From Oscillospiraceae bacterium (GTDB taxonomy: Bacteria > Bacillota > Clostridia > Oscillospirales > Acutalibacteraceae), in assembly GCA_031271865.1 (NCBI GenBank), contig JAISUW010000012.1:28657-92656 (forward strand): a stretch of 64,000 nucleotides of DNA, given 5' to 3'. The number at the start of each line of letters is the position of its first letter. Position 1 is the first letter of the stretch. Positions 34,684 to 43,689 of the stretch are shown piece by piece. The notes beneath the pieces are model-generated. The model made no database searches and had not been told where the DNA came from. It saw nothing but the letters and a program-made list of their open reading frames with translations. A program made the position numbers and the translations under genes.

Positions 34684-36039
34684 TCAAGCAGCGGTTATAA
34701 TAATCCGCAGCACCTGATTTGTGGCACCCGTCAAGCGGCATCGATGGGCGCAGCCGAAGCCCTCCATCCAGATAATGCCTGCTTCATCGCGCAGAATCAG
34801 TTTTTGCGCTCTATACTCCGGCGCAATGCCATGCTCTGCAAATAGCTTTTTAAGCGGTTTGGTACCGGTACCGTTGACCAAGCGCATCGTATCTCCGGGC
34901 AATCGTCCTCCTACGGTCAGATTACCATTTATTGTACCATAATCCAACGAATTCTGCAAGTGTTCAATGGAATTTAATTGTAAATCTTCCATGACAAAAC
35001 GGATTTTTCTGCCATTGGGCAGCTGGATTTCCGCAGGCGGCGCCGGCACAGCCATTGTAGGCAAGGGCGGGTTCTCTTTTTTTAGTGCAGTTTTGAATTG
35101 CTCATACCAAACTGCCCCTTGTTTGGCGGCCTCTTTCAGTCTGGCTTGTGTGGGTTCAACGCCGAACTTCTCCATTTTTGCTCGGTGGCGGCGATAAAGA
35201 ACTGACTCGCTTTCCTTTGCATAATATATATATCCCTGAGCCAAGTGCGTTAAGCAATCCTCATCTTTTGCGAGGAGCTGAACGCTTCGGTCTATTTTCT
35301 TAAGAATATCCGGAAAGACGGCTTGCAGCGCAGGCAAAACCTCGTGACGGATGCGGTTGCGGGTATAGGTGCAGTCAAAGTTTGACGCGTCTGTTCGGTA
35401 TTCTAAGCGATTCGTTCGGCAGTATTCTTCAATTTGTGCGCGGGACATATGCAGAATCGGTCGGATAATCCATGTCATACACGTCATTAGACGTTTTTCG
35501 GGGATGGAACACAAACCCCGCAGTGCACTTCCTCGCCCGAGGTTCAGCAGGAACGTTTCGGCAAGATCGTTTTGGTTGTGGGCGGTGGCAATATAGACAT
35601 AGCGATTTTCATTGTCTTTTCTGCACTGCAGGGCGAGCTTTTCAAAGTATGTATAGCGGATTTGCCGCCCGGCTTCCTCTAGGCCCAAGTTACGGTTCTT
35701 GGCTATCAGGGCACAGTTTGAGCGTTTGACATCCAAGGGTATACCCAGCTGCGCACAGAAGCTTCGGCAAAAAGCCTCGTCAGCCTCGGAGTCCGCACCG
35801 CGCAATTTGTGGTTGATATGCGCCGCTCGCAGAAGAAAGCGGGGTTTGCCTTTCGGGAGGAATTTTTTCAGTCGGAGGGGGAGATTGTCTTCTTCGGAAG
35901 GATTCTGTTGCAGGCGGTGCAGCATATGGAGCATACAGATGCTGTCCGCGCCGCCGGAGAGGGCGGCGATGACCACCGGCACGTCGTCCGTGGGCTGAAT
36001 AGGCGTTTCTTCGTCAAGGGTTGTTTCAGGCGTAGTCAT
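34684..36039 (-). CDS. tilS: tRNA(Ile)-lysidine synthase TilS
   Basis: 451 residues. It converts the wobble C of the AUA-reading tRNA-Ile to lysidine. The ATP-pyrophosphatase P-loop is ALSGGADSICML. LRAAHINHKLRGADSEAD and RNRIRHEVLP are further TilS motifs. A C-terminal substrate-binding domain ends the protein (RLPGDTMRL, LKKLFAEHGIAPEYR). The frame extends another 62 codons into dnaB, but ATG 36039, with AGGA upstream and a 14-base overlap with dnaB, fits better. Confidence 0.95.
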   Translation of the reverse strand: MTTPETTLDEETPIQPTDDVPVVIAALSGGADSICMLHMLHRLQQNPSEEDNLPLRLKKFLPKGKPRFLLRAAHINHKLRGADSEADEAFCRSFCAQLGIPLDVKRSNCALIAKNRNLGLEEAGRQIRYTYFEKLALQCRKDNENRYVYIATAHNQNDLAETFLLNLGRGSALRGLCSIPEKRLMTCMTWIIRPILHMSRAQIEEYCRTNRLEYRTDASNFDCTYTRNRIRHEVLPALQAVFPDILKKIDRSVQLLAKDEDCLTHLAQGYIYYAKESESVLYRRHRAKMEKFGVEPTQARLKEAAKQGAVWYEQFKTALKKENPPLPTMAVPAPPAEIQLPNGRKIRFVMEDLQLNSIEHLQNSLDYGTINGNLTVGGRLPGDTMRLVNGTGTKPLKKLFAEHGIAPEYRAQKLILRDEAGIIWMEGFGCAHRCRLTGATNQVLRIIITAA

Positions 36040-37402
36040 AATTGGTTTCCTTTGCTCGGATAAGGGTATGTTCGGCATCCCAAATGAACTCAACAGTCTT
36101 TGTAAAGCCGTGGCGGTTTTTGGCGACGATGATTTCCATGTCGTTGGACTCGGCGACTTCCTCTGTCTGACCGCTGTCCTCTTTTTCGCCGATGTAATAT
36201 TGTTCGCGGTAGAGGAGGAGGACAATGTCCGCGTCTTGCTCTATGGAGCCGGATTCGCGCAGGTCGGAGAGCTGCGGACGGTGGCTTTTACCGCGGCCTT
36301 CCGTACCGCGGGATAGCTGTGCAGCGACAATCACAGGAATATTCAAGTCCTTGGCCATCATCTTGAGCTGGCGGGTAATTTGGCTGACCTCCTGGACGCG
36401 GTTTTCGGTCTTTGTGCCGCTCTGTATCAGGCCGAGGTAGTCAATGACCACACAATCTACGCCCTTCAGCCGCCGCACCCGGGCTTTAATCTCCGCCACC
36501 GTAATGCTGGAGGTGTCGTCAAACCAAAGGTCTGCTTCACTTAGGCGGCCGACGGCGGCGCCGATGTTCTCCCAGTCACTGTCGGTAAACTCGCCGGAGC
36601 GCATTTTGTGCCCGTCCACCAAGGCCTCCATAGAGAGGACGCGCTGGGCGACCTGTTCTTTGGTCATTTCGAGTGTAAAGAAAACCACGCGTTTCTTGGC
36701 TTGCAAGGCGATGTTCTGCGCCAAACGAAGCGCAACGGAAGTTTTGCCCATGGCAGGGCGCGCACCGATGAGAACCAAGTCGGAGCGGTTAAAGCCATTG
36801 AGGACGTGGTCGAGCTCCGCATAGCCGGAAGTGAAGCCTTTGTACTCGTCTTTCTCGGGGGAGGAGATGCGCCGAAGGGTGGCAAAGACTTCGTTTTGGA
36901 TAATGTCCCGCAGCAGAGAGGGTCCGCCGGTCATTTTCCCTTGGCGGATATCGTATATCGCTTGCTCTGCGGCATCGAGAATCTTGTCTGCGGTCTCGCT
37001 CTGGGTGGAGGCTTCCCCTAACATCTTCCGTGCGGCCTCGATGAGGGAACGGAGATAGTGCTTTTCCCGCACGATGGCAGCGTACTGCTCCACGTTCGCC
37101 GTAGAAAAAACCATCTGCGCCATCTGAAAGAGGTATTGCTTGGCGGCCTCAATGTCAAAAGTACCGACTTGCGTCAGCATATTGGCCGTAACAACCGGGT
37201 CAATGCCGGCTCCTTTGGCATCCAGCTCTAAGAAAATGCCGTATATCGCTTGGTGCTGCGGGAGATAAAAATCGTCCGGGCGCAGCATCGCCTGAATATT
37301 CGGGAAGCAAGCCGGTTCAATCAAAACGGATCCCAATACAGCTTGCTCTGCCTCCTGCGAATAGGGCATCTGTACGGAATCCAATAAAAAGTCGTCAGCC
37401 AA
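36026..37402 (-). CDS. dnaB: Replicative DNA helicase DnaB (DnaC)
   Basis: 458 residues, usual length. The hexameric 5'-3' helicase of the replisome. The N-terminal domain starts with PYSQEAEQAVLGS. Walker A is GARPAMGKTSVAL (about 207-219), Walker B is VDCVVIDYLGL, and the DNA-binding loop region is HRPQLSDLRESGSIEQDAD. The start is TTG 37402, because GGAGGG lies seven bases before it. ATG eleven codons later lacks an SD. No intein is visible. Confidence 0.95.
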   Translation of the reverse strand: MADDFLLDSVQMPYSQEAEQAVLGSVLIEPACFPNIQAMLRPDDFYLPQHQAIYGIFLELDAKGAGIDPVVTANMLTQVGTFDIEAAKQYLFQMAQMVFSTANVEQYAAIVREKHYLRSLIEAARKMLGEASTQSETADKILDAAEQAIYDIRQGKMTGGPSLLRDIIQNEVFATLRRISSPEKDEYKGFTSGYAELDHVLNGFNRSDLVLIGARPAMGKTSVALRLAQNIALQAKKRVVFFTLEMTKEQVAQRVLSMEALVDGHKMRSGEFTDSDWENIGAAVGRLSEADLWFDDTSSITVAEIKARVRRLKGVDCVVIDYLGLIQSGTKTENRVQEVSQITRQLKMMAKDLNIPVIVAAQLSRGTEGRGKSHRPQLSDLRESGSIEQDADIVLLLYREQYYIGEKEDSGQTEEVAESNDMEIIVAKNRHGFTKTVEFIWDAEHTLIRAKETNYDYA

Positions 37403-37433
37403 AACGTATCCCTCCGAGAATATATCTGCGACT

Positions 37434-37462
37434 ATTATAACAGGTTTTTGCAGTAAATGCAA
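37434..37462 (-). promoter_or_regulatory. Promoter of the dnaB-tilS-hpt-ftsH run
   Basis: Minus strand TTGCAT (37462-37457), 17-bp spacer, TATAAT (37439-37434). With the short gaps downstream it may serve all genes to telA. Confidence 0.75.
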
Positions 37463-37570
37463 GGTGATTTTGCCGCAAAGCAGTTGTATAATCCCCGCCA
37501 ATTCTTCCCATACTACACTCGATAGCTCTGCACAGAGTATTACCACCAATCATTAGGAGGGACACAGGAT

Positions 37571-38290
37571 ATGGATTCCGAAAACAAAGCCAAAACCACC
37601 AAACAGCCCAAGATGCAAAAGGGCAGGGCTTTCTATCTGGTGCTTTCGCTCACCATCGCAGCCGCTGGCTTCGGAACTTGGGGTGCCGTACGAGGCACAC
37701 TTCCCAACGCAAACGAAATGGTCAAAGAGCAGAGCACGATAGACTGGGATAACTACGTCACACGCCCGACAGAAGCAGTTACCTCAGCAGAGCAAGCCAA
37801 CGCTTCCGCTACCGGTGTCGCTGACCCGCGGGATACAGCAGTCACCACAGCAATCGAAGCGGCGAATGCACCCTACACAGGTTCCTTTGCCATGCCTTTT
37901 GGTACCAAAGTTACAAAGGACTACTCCGGCGGGGAAATGGTGAAGTCGGCGACGATGGGCGACTGGCGTGTGCACGATGCCGTTGATTTTTCCGGCGAAA
38001 AAGACGGTAAGGTCTTAGCCATACAAGACGGTACTGTGCAGAGTGTAAAGAATGACCCGCTTCTGGGTGTGGTTGTGACCATTGACCATGGCAACGGCAT
38101 GATAGTGAAGTATTGCGGCCTGTCTGAGAACAGCACCGTCCAGACCGGAGCGGATGTCTCAAAAGGGGAGGAAATCGGTATCATCGGGCAGGTTCCTTGC
38201 GAAAGCACAGAGGGCACACATCTGCATCTGGAAATTGCCGTCAACGGCAAGGTCGCCGACCCGCTGAAAGTCATGAACAAAGCGGATTAA
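37571..38290 (+). CDS. M23 peptidase-domain membrane protein (SpoIIQ-like)
   Basis: 239 residues. An N-terminal transmembrane segment (about 20-42) is followed by a linker and a LytM/M23 domain. Zinc-ligand motifs are WRVHDAVDF (HxxxD) and HLHLEI. The C-terminal part (NSTVQTGADVSKGEEIGIIGQ) is the usual M23 beta fold. Size and layout resemble clostridial SpoIIQ, which joins the forespore-mother cell channel. It could also be a vegetative endopeptidase. Both zinc motifs look intact, so it may be active. It ends at a strong terminator. Confidence 0.85.
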   Translation: MDSENKAKTTKQPKMQKGRAFYLVLSLTIAAAGFGTWGAVRGTLPNANEMVKEQSTIDWDNYVTRPTEAVTSAEQANASATGVADPRDTAVTTAIEAANAPYTGSFAMPFGTKVTKDYSGGEMVKSATMGDWRVHDAVDFSGEKDGKVLAIQDGTVQSVKNDPLLGVVVTIDHGNGMIVKYCGLSENSTVQTGADVSKGEEIGIIGQVPCESTEGTHLHLEIAVNGKVADPLKVMNKAD

Positions 38291-38310
38291 TCTGAAAAAC
38301 CAGTTATATG

Positions 38311-38341
38311 AGGTCTGCCCGGAAGCGGGCAGACCTTTTTT
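38311..38341 (+). terminator. Rho-independent terminator after the M23 gene
   Basis: Perfect 11-bp stem AGGTCTGCCCG / CGGGCAGACCT, loop GAAG, then TTTTT. Confidence 0.93.
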
Positions 38342-38444
38342 GCAACAAAAAACAACAAAGAATAACAGAACGCAATAATTTGCCGTCAGGAAGAATATAC
38401 CATAAAATCTGCGCTTATATTGGCTGAAAAACGGCGAAAAAGGC

Positions 38445-38473
38445 TTGACAAGCTGCAGTTCTTGTGCTATAAT
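38445..38473 (+). promoter_or_regulatory. Promoter of the eut operon
   Basis: Consensus TTGACA (38445-38450), 17-bp spacer, TATAAT (38468-38473), about 70 bases before eutA. Confidence 0.85.
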
Positions 38474-38480
38474 CTCAACA

Positions 38481-38512
38481 TAACCAACGGTTATTATTTG
38501 TAACGATTACAA
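38481..38512. promoter_or_regulatory. Two palindromes in the eut leader, candidate operator
   Basis: TAACC-AAC-GGTTA (38481-38493) and TTGTAA-CGA-TTACAA (38498-38512), both perfect, lie at and just after the expected transcription start. They could bind a repressor or form small RNA hairpins. They do not match the dual-hairpin EutV antitermination signal. Confidence 0.55.
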
Positions 38513-38540
38513 CCGAATAAACGGAAAGGAGAGTCTATCC

Positions 38541-39983
38541 ATGGCGGAGACCATCTACAGCATTGGAATTGATGCCGGGACATCCACGTCACAGACTGTC
38601 CTTTCCTCCTTTTTATTGGAGAACCACGGTGGGTATTTTTCTGTTCCGCAAGTCGCTTTTGCCGAGCGGCAAGTGCTTTGGCAATCGGAGATACATGAAA
38701 CGCCGCTTCGCTCTGCGGAGGAGATAGATGCCCCGGCACTGCGGGCTTTGGTGGCGGCAGATATAGCTGCCGCACAACCGTATCTGAATGGACATCCCAT
38801 CTCTACCGGAGCGGTCATCATTACCGGAGAGACAGCAAGGAAATCCAATGCCGATGCGGTTCTCAAGGAGCTCAGCGGTTTTGCGGGGGATTTTGTCGCC
38901 GCCACGGCAGGCCCCGACTTAGAAAGCGAATTGGCCGGACGCGGCAGCGGTGCGGCGGAGCGTTCCAAAACGCACAAGACCACAGTCGTAAACTTTGACA
39001 TCGGCGGCGGCACTACAAATGTTGCCGTGTTCCGAAAGGGCGAGCTTGTCGGCGTGACCTGCTTCGACATCGGCGGGCGGCACATCCGCTTTGATTCGGA
39101 GAATCGGATTATTTATATGTCCGCAACGGTTCGCCGACTGATCAAAGCGCATACCCTGCGCGTGGAGGAAGGGAAAACGGCCGCAGAGGAAACCCTGAAA
39201 CGCATCGCCCATGCAATGACAGATGTATTGTTTATGCAGGAGGACGCGTACCGCACGAAAGGAGCAGCCCAACTGTCGGCGCCTGTGAAAGCCCTCCTCG
39301 AAACGGATGCCGAGATTACTTTCAGCGGCGGGGTGGCGGATTGCATCTACAACAACAAAAGCAATCCTTATTTGTATGGTGACTTCGGTGTTTTTCTCGG
39401 GCAAGCGATACGGGAGAGCCGTCTCTTCGGCAAGCAGACGGTGAAGCCACGTGAAACCATCCGCGCAACGGTGACCGGAGCCGGAATGTACTCTGTCACG
39501 CTTTCGGGTTCCACTATCGGTTATGCCGATGCCTCCGTTTTTCCGCTGAAGAATCTGCCGGTATTTACCGTAACACCGGAGAAAGAGGAACTTCTCTGGA
39601 GCGGAAAAGGCGCAGATGAACTGGGTGCCGCCTTTGCCGGTTTTCTTGCGCAAAACGATACCGACAATGCGGTACTCTATCTGGAAGGGAAAGCCAACCC
39701 CGGTTATATGGAACTCGACAGGCTCGCCCGGAGTGTCGCACAAGTATTTGCACACGCCATCCGAAAGGAGCTTCCCCGTATCGTGGTGTTCTTCCACGAC
39801 ATCGCCAAGGCGGCGGGGCAGCTATTGCGCCGTTATATGGAAAACGGCGATTCCGCCCGAAAGGGCAAAGTCGTGGCGCTCGACCGCATCCGTGTGGACG
39901 CGCGCAATTATCTCGACATCGGGAGACCGTTAATGGGAGGTCTCGCGGTGCCGGTCGTAGTAAAAACGCTGCTGTTGGGATAG
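38541..39983 (+). CDS. eutA: Ethanolamine ammonia-lyase reactivase EutA
   Basis: 480 residues. EutA releases damaged cobalamin from EutBC and is an ASKHA-fold ATPase. The phosphate loops are IGIDAGTSTSQTVLS (about 7-21) and NFDIGGGTTNVAVF (about 152-165), and a late MGGLAVPVVVKTLLLG ends the protein. SD AAAGGAG precedes ATG 38541. First gene of a eutA-X-eutB-eutC unit that lacks microcompartment shell genes within the window. Confidence 0.95.
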   Translation: MAETIYSIGIDAGTSTSQTVLSSFLLENHGGYFSVPQVAFAERQVLWQSEIHETPLRSAEEIDAPALRALVAADIAAAQPYLNGHPISTGAVIITGETARKSNADAVLKELSGFAGDFVAATAGPDLESELAGRGSGAAERSKTHKTTVVNFDIGGGTTNVAVFRKGELVGVTCFDIGGRHIRFDSENRIIYMSATVRRLIKAHTLRVEEGKTAAEETLKRIAHAMTDVLFMQEDAYRTKGAAQLSAPVKALLETDAEITFSGGVADCIYNNKSNPYLYGDFGVFLGQAIRESRLFGKQTVKPRETIRATVTGAGMYSVTLSGSTIGYADASVFPLKNLPVFTVTPEKEELLWSGKGADELGAAFAGFLAQNDTDNAVLYLEGKANPGYMELDRLARSVAQVFAHAIRKELPRIVVFFHDIAKAAGQLLRRYMENGDSARKGKVVALDRIRVDARNYLDIGRPLMGGLAVPVVVKTLLLG

Positions 39984-40054
39984 ATATGCACACACACTTT
40001 CTTCCCGGCTCGGCGGCAAAGGAGTCGTTCGACTGCGGAAATGGAGTGATTTGT

Positions 40055-40570
40055 ATGTCCATCCTCGGCTTGTCTTGTTGTGTACCGTTGAATACGGGGC
40101 TTACGCAAGTTGCAGAAGCAATTGGGAATCCCGCTAACCGTGGGCCTCTATTCTTAATCGTGATGATGGTGGTTATAATTGTGATTGCAAGCATGAGAAG
40201 AAAACGCATCGTTGCCGTTGAACAGGAAAGCGCTGACATTTTTGCCAATTCCCCTGCGCTCGATGCCAGAGCATTCGCAGAAGCTTCACGATACTGCCCA
40301 AAATACGAAAAAGTGCGCGGCGTATACTGGGTAATCAACCAGACACGGAATGTGTATTATGTCCGCTGCAGTGAAAACGTATATAACGATTGCAAAGCCG
40401 AACTCACGGGGTTTCGCGGCCCAACCGAAATATCGGAGAGCATTCGGAGAGGCAATGTGCTGCAACTGCATATCTGCCCCCTCGAAAAAAGTGGTTTGGT
40501 GTCTTTGTCAAAACTGGATAAGATTGTACACGATACGCTGAGCCGATCGCATGGGGAACCTCGTGACTGA
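40055..40570 (+). CDS. Unknown protein with one membrane segment, within the eut operon
   Basis: 171 residues from ATG 40055, which has GGAG eight bases upstream. An earlier in-frame ATG at 39986 with a poorer SD would add 23 residues. A hydrophobic segment (about 32-47, LFLIVMMVVIIVIASM) is followed by RRKR and a soluble domain. I do not recognise a family. The segment RGVYWVINQTRNVYYVRCSENVYNDCKAEL suggests a small alpha/beta domain. Position between eutA and eutB hints at a role linked to ethanolamine use or its membrane supply, but this is only context. Confidence 0.7.
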   Translation: MSILGLSCCVPLNTGLTQVAEAIGNPANRGPLFLIVMMVVIIVIASMRRKRIVAVEQESADIFANSPALDARAFAEASRYCPKYEKVRGVYWVINQTRNVYYVRCSENVYNDCKAELTGFRGPTEISESIRRGNVLQLHICPLEKSGLVSLSKLDKIVHDTLSRSHGEPRD

Positions 40571-40599
40571 GAACGCTGCCGGGGGAATAGGAGAAACCA

Positions 40600-41976
40600 T
40601 TGCAACTGAAAGCCAACTTGCTTGGTAAGAGCTTCTCTTTCAAAGATGTGAAAGAAGTCCTTGCCAAAGCAAACGAAGAGAAAAGCGGGGACAAGCTTGC
40701 AGGGCTTGTTGCCGGTTCCGATTTGGAACGCGTTGCGGCGAAGACGGTCTTGTCTGACTTGCTCATATCTGATTTGTATGAGCATCCCGCCGTGCCTTAC
40801 GATATAGACGACGTGACGCGCCTCATCATTGACGGCACGGACACCGCAGTCTACAACCGCATCAAATCTTGGTCAATGGCCGAGCTGCGCGCTTTTCTTT
40901 TGGATTCACAAACCGCTGAGGCTGACATCAAAGAGATTTCCAAAGGCTTGACAGCAGAGGTTATAGCCGGTGTCTGCAAACTGATGGGGAATTTGGATCT
41001 CATCCTGGCAGCCAATAAACTCCGCGTAACCGCCACCTGCAATACGACCATCGGGGAACGCGGTACGCTTGCCACACGCCTCCAGCCCAACCACACCACC
41101 GACAGCGTAGAGGGTGTAACAGCGTCCCTGTTTGAGGGTTTAAGCTACGGCTGCGGGGATGCGCTCATCGGGTTGAATCCGGTGAATGATACAGTATCCT
41201 CCTTGGCGGAAATCCTGAAACGCTTTGACGCCGTCAAACAAGAGTTTGGTATCCCCACCCAAATATGCGTCTTGGGTCACATTACGACGCAAATCGCCGC
41301 CTTAAAACAAGGCGCACCGATGGATATGATTTTTCAGTCCATTGCGGGAAGCCAAAAAGGCAACGAGGCGTTCGGCTTCGGAATAGATACCGTGCGGGAA
41401 GCTGCAGACCTGCTGCGTCAAAAAGGCACCGCGAAAGGTCCCAATGTCCTGTACTTTGAAACCGGACAGGGAAGCGAACTCTCCTCCGACGCACACTTCG
41501 GTTCCGATCAAGTCGTGATGGAAGCCCGTTGCTACGGCTTTGCCAAAGCGTTCGCGCCGTTCATGGTGAATACAGTCGTCGGCTTTATCGGTCCGGAATA
41601 CCTCTATGACAGCAAGCAGGTCATCCGTGCCGGCTTAGAGGACCACTTCATGGGTAAGCTTACCGGTATCCCGATGGGTTGCGACTGCTGCTATACGAAT
41701 CATATGCTCGCTGATCAGAATGACATAGAGAATCTGGCCGTACTCTTGGCTTCCTGCGGCGTAAACTATATCATCGGGGTTCCTGCCGGGGATGATGTTA
41801 TGCTCAACTACCAAACCAACGCCTACCACGATGCCGCCGCCATTCGCGAAGTTCTCGGTCTGCGCCCCATCCGCGCGTTTGATGCTTGGTTGGAGAGAAT
41901 GGGCTTATCGGAGAACGGTAAACTCACCAAGCTCGCCGGCGACCCGACTTTCTTTCTGAAAGGAGGCAAACGCTGA
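40600..41976 (+). CDS. eutB: Ethanolamine ammonia-lyase large subunit EutB
   Basis: 458 residues, standard length. With EutC it forms the adenosylcobalamin-dependent lyase making acetaldehyde and ammonia from ethanolamine. Characteristic stretches are NTTIGERGTLATRLQPNH (about 148-165), FEGLSYGCGDALIGLNPV and TGIPMGCDCCYTNH. The start is TTG 40600, with AGGAG about seven bases upstream. Its stop shares one base with the eutC start (TGATG), so subunits are made in step. Confidence 0.97.
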   Translation: MQLKANLLGKSFSFKDVKEVLAKANEEKSGDKLAGLVAGSDLERVAAKTVLSDLLISDLYEHPAVPYDIDDVTRLIIDGTDTAVYNRIKSWSMAELRAFLLDSQTAEADIKEISKGLTAEVIAGVCKLMGNLDLILAANKLRVTATCNTTIGERGTLATRLQPNHTTDSVEGVTASLFEGLSYGCGDALIGLNPVNDTVSSLAEILKRFDAVKQEFGIPTQICVLGHITTQIAALKQGAPMDMIFQSIAGSQKGNEAFGFGIDTVREAADLLRQKGTAKGPNVLYFETGQGSELSSDAHFGSDQVVMEARCYGFAKAFAPFMVNTVVGFIGPEYLYDSKQVIRAGLEDHFMGKLTGIPMGCDCCYTNHMLADQNDIENLAVLLASCGVNYIIGVPAGDDVMLNYQTNAYHDAAAIREVLGLRPIRAFDAWLERMGLSENGKLTKLAGDPTFFLKGGKR

Positions 41977-42779
41977 TGGTGGACGAGAAACTCGTGGATG
42001 CCATTGTAGCGGCTATACTGGAAGAAATGAACAAAGCCGCACCGCAAGACACCGACCCACCCAAACACGACACGCGCCAAGACACCATTCTGCAAGAAAT
42101 GCAATCCACTACTTCTGCCCGCGTAGGTGTCGGCAGGAATGGCAGCCGACTGCGTGCCGATACGTATCTCAACTTCAGAGCGGACCACGCCGCCGCCAAA
42201 GATGCCGTCTGGTTGGATGTGCCGCAGCAAATCTTAGACGATCTCTCCCTACAGACCGTACAGACGTTGTGCCAAGATAAAAACGAGTTTTTAACGCGCC
42301 CGGACTTAGGGCGCCGCCTTGCATCGGAGAGTTTGGATGTAATAAAGAAGCTGAATCCCCGGCCGTGCGACGTATTGGTATACTTTGCCGACGGTCTGTC
42401 CGGCAAAGCCATTGCCGCCAATGCCCCGGATATGCTCCCAATCCTGCTTGACGGATTGCGGCAGCAGGGTTTGTCTTGCGGGAAGCCTTTCTTTGTCAAA
42501 TACGGCCGTGTAGCCGCGCAGGAGCAAATCGCGGAAACTGTCGGTGCAACTGTCGTTTGCACACTTATCGGGGAACGCCCGGGGTTAGGCAGCCCGGAGA
42601 GCATGAGTGCCTATATCACCTATCATGCCAAAATGGGTATGCCGGAGGCAGGACGTACGGTGGTTTCGAATATTTATGCCGGCGGTATCCCGACTGTAGA
42701 AGCCGGAGCCTACTTGGCTGAGCTGATTGGTCAGATTCATGCCGCCAAAGCCAGCGGGGTCAACTTCAACCGCGCCTAA
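41976..42779 (+). CDS. eutC: Ethanolamine ammonia-lyase small subunit EutC
   Basis: 267 residues. EutC holds the cobalamin together with EutB. Family motifs: ARVGVGRNGSRLRADTYLNFRADHAAA (about 46-72), DGLSGKAI and GERPGLGSPESMSAYITYHAKMG. The N-terminal 45 residues are variable, as usual. It lies one base inside eutB and 34 bases before the MBL hydrolase gene. Confidence 0.97.
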   Translation: MVDEKLVDAIVAAILEEMNKAAPQDTDPPKHDTRQDTILQEMQSTTSARVGVGRNGSRLRADTYLNFRADHAAAKDAVWLDVPQQILDDLSLQTVQTLCQDKNEFLTRPDLGRRLASESLDVIKKLNPRPCDVLVYFADGLSGKAIAANAPDMLPILLDGLRQQGLSCGKPFFVKYGRVAAQEQIAETVGATVVCTLIGERPGLGSPESMSAYITYHAKMGMPEAGRTVVSNIYAGGIPTVEAGAYLAELIGQIHAAKASGVNFNRA

Positions 42780-42813
42780 AACCGGCCGATGCTGTCACGG
42801 TGGGAGGCATCCT

Positions 42814-43674
42814 ATGGGTATACTGAAAGCGCATCAGATCTTCGATAATACTTACTTGCTCGCAGAGGAAGCAGGTCCTGCTTTGGTGACCATGGCGCTT
42901 CTGATAGGCTCTGACCGAGCGATACTCATAGACAGCGGCTGCGGGATCACGGGGACGCTTCCGGCGTTTGTCCGCAAACAGACGGACAAGCCGATTCTGC
43001 ACCTTATTACGCACTGCGACCCGGACCACGCCGGAGCCTCGGCACTCTTTGCGGATATTCATATGAGCAGCGCAGATGATGACCTCAAAGCCATGGCGCT
43101 CCCCTATGCGCAGCGGGAGGGCGACATCCTCCATGCGTTGGACTCCAAGCCGCTGTTACAGAAAATCGTTCGTTTCTACCTGCGGCGGCACATGGTCAAA
43201 GCCGAGGACTTTACTTATACGGACATTCGGGACGGCGAGGAATTCCTCCTTTCCGAGCAGGCGGGAGCGTACCGACAGATTGAAGCTTTTGCAATGCCCG
43301 GTCACACGAAAGGTTCCATGTGCTTTGCAGATAAGACAAATCGTATTGTCTTTGCCGGCGATTCCATCGCAATCCGCGGGAATGCCGTGGTCGGTGCCGA
43401 CCGCTGCGCACCGCTGTCGGTTTTCCGGAATGCTCTGGTTCGTTTTGCTGCGAAAGGCTTCGCCGACTATACGATTTATACAGGCCATGAATATGAACCT
43501 CTGCCGCCCGGAACAGTGGAAGAACTTCTGTCCGCCTGTAATGAGATTCTTGCCGGTCAGACGCAGGCAGACAAGCCGGGGGTGCCGTATTTTGCAGACC
43601 AAACCAATCCAACCGGAATGATGTACCATAAGCATAACGCAATCGGTGTATTCTATCAGCCAAAGAACCTTTGA
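42814..43674 (+). CDS. MBL-fold metallo-hydrolase
   Basis: 286 residues, metallo-beta-lactamase fold. The metal motif reads THCDPDHAG (about 68-76): the second histidine of the canonical HxHxDH is replaced by aspartate. Later ligands are GHTKGSM and the aspartate in FAGDSI, with TGHEYE near the end. This pattern occurs in some thioesterase- or lactonase-like branches, and the reaction is unknown. ATG 42814 has GGGAGG upstream, while earlier in-frame starts overlap eutC. It follows eutC closely and precedes the GH3 gene by 15 bases. Confidence 0.88.
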   Translation: MGILKAHQIFDNTYLLAEEAGPALVTMALLIGSDRAILIDSGCGITGTLPAFVRKQTDKPILHLITHCDPDHAGASALFADIHMSSADDDLKAMALPYAQREGDILHALDSKPLLQKIVRFYLRRHMVKAEDFTYTDIRDGEEFLLSEQAGAYRQIEAFAMPGHTKGSMCFADKTNRIVFAGDSIAIRGNAVVGADRCAPLSVFRNALVRFAAKGFADYTIYTGHEYEPLPPGTVEELLSACNEILAGQTQADKPGVPYFADQTNPTGMMYHKHNAIGVFYQPKNL

Positions 43675-43689
43675 AAGGATTGATTTTTT

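Noticed and set aside
37464..37492. Promoter for the M23 gene (GTGATT-17-TATAAT)
   Set aside because: A good -10 box but a very poor -35. A sporulation sigma factor may be used instead, and nothing clear was found.
38474..38540. Cobalamin riboswitch or EutV antitermination site in the eut leader
   Set aside because: The leader is about 60 bases, with two small palindromes only. It lacks the B12 box and the paired EutV hairpin motif.
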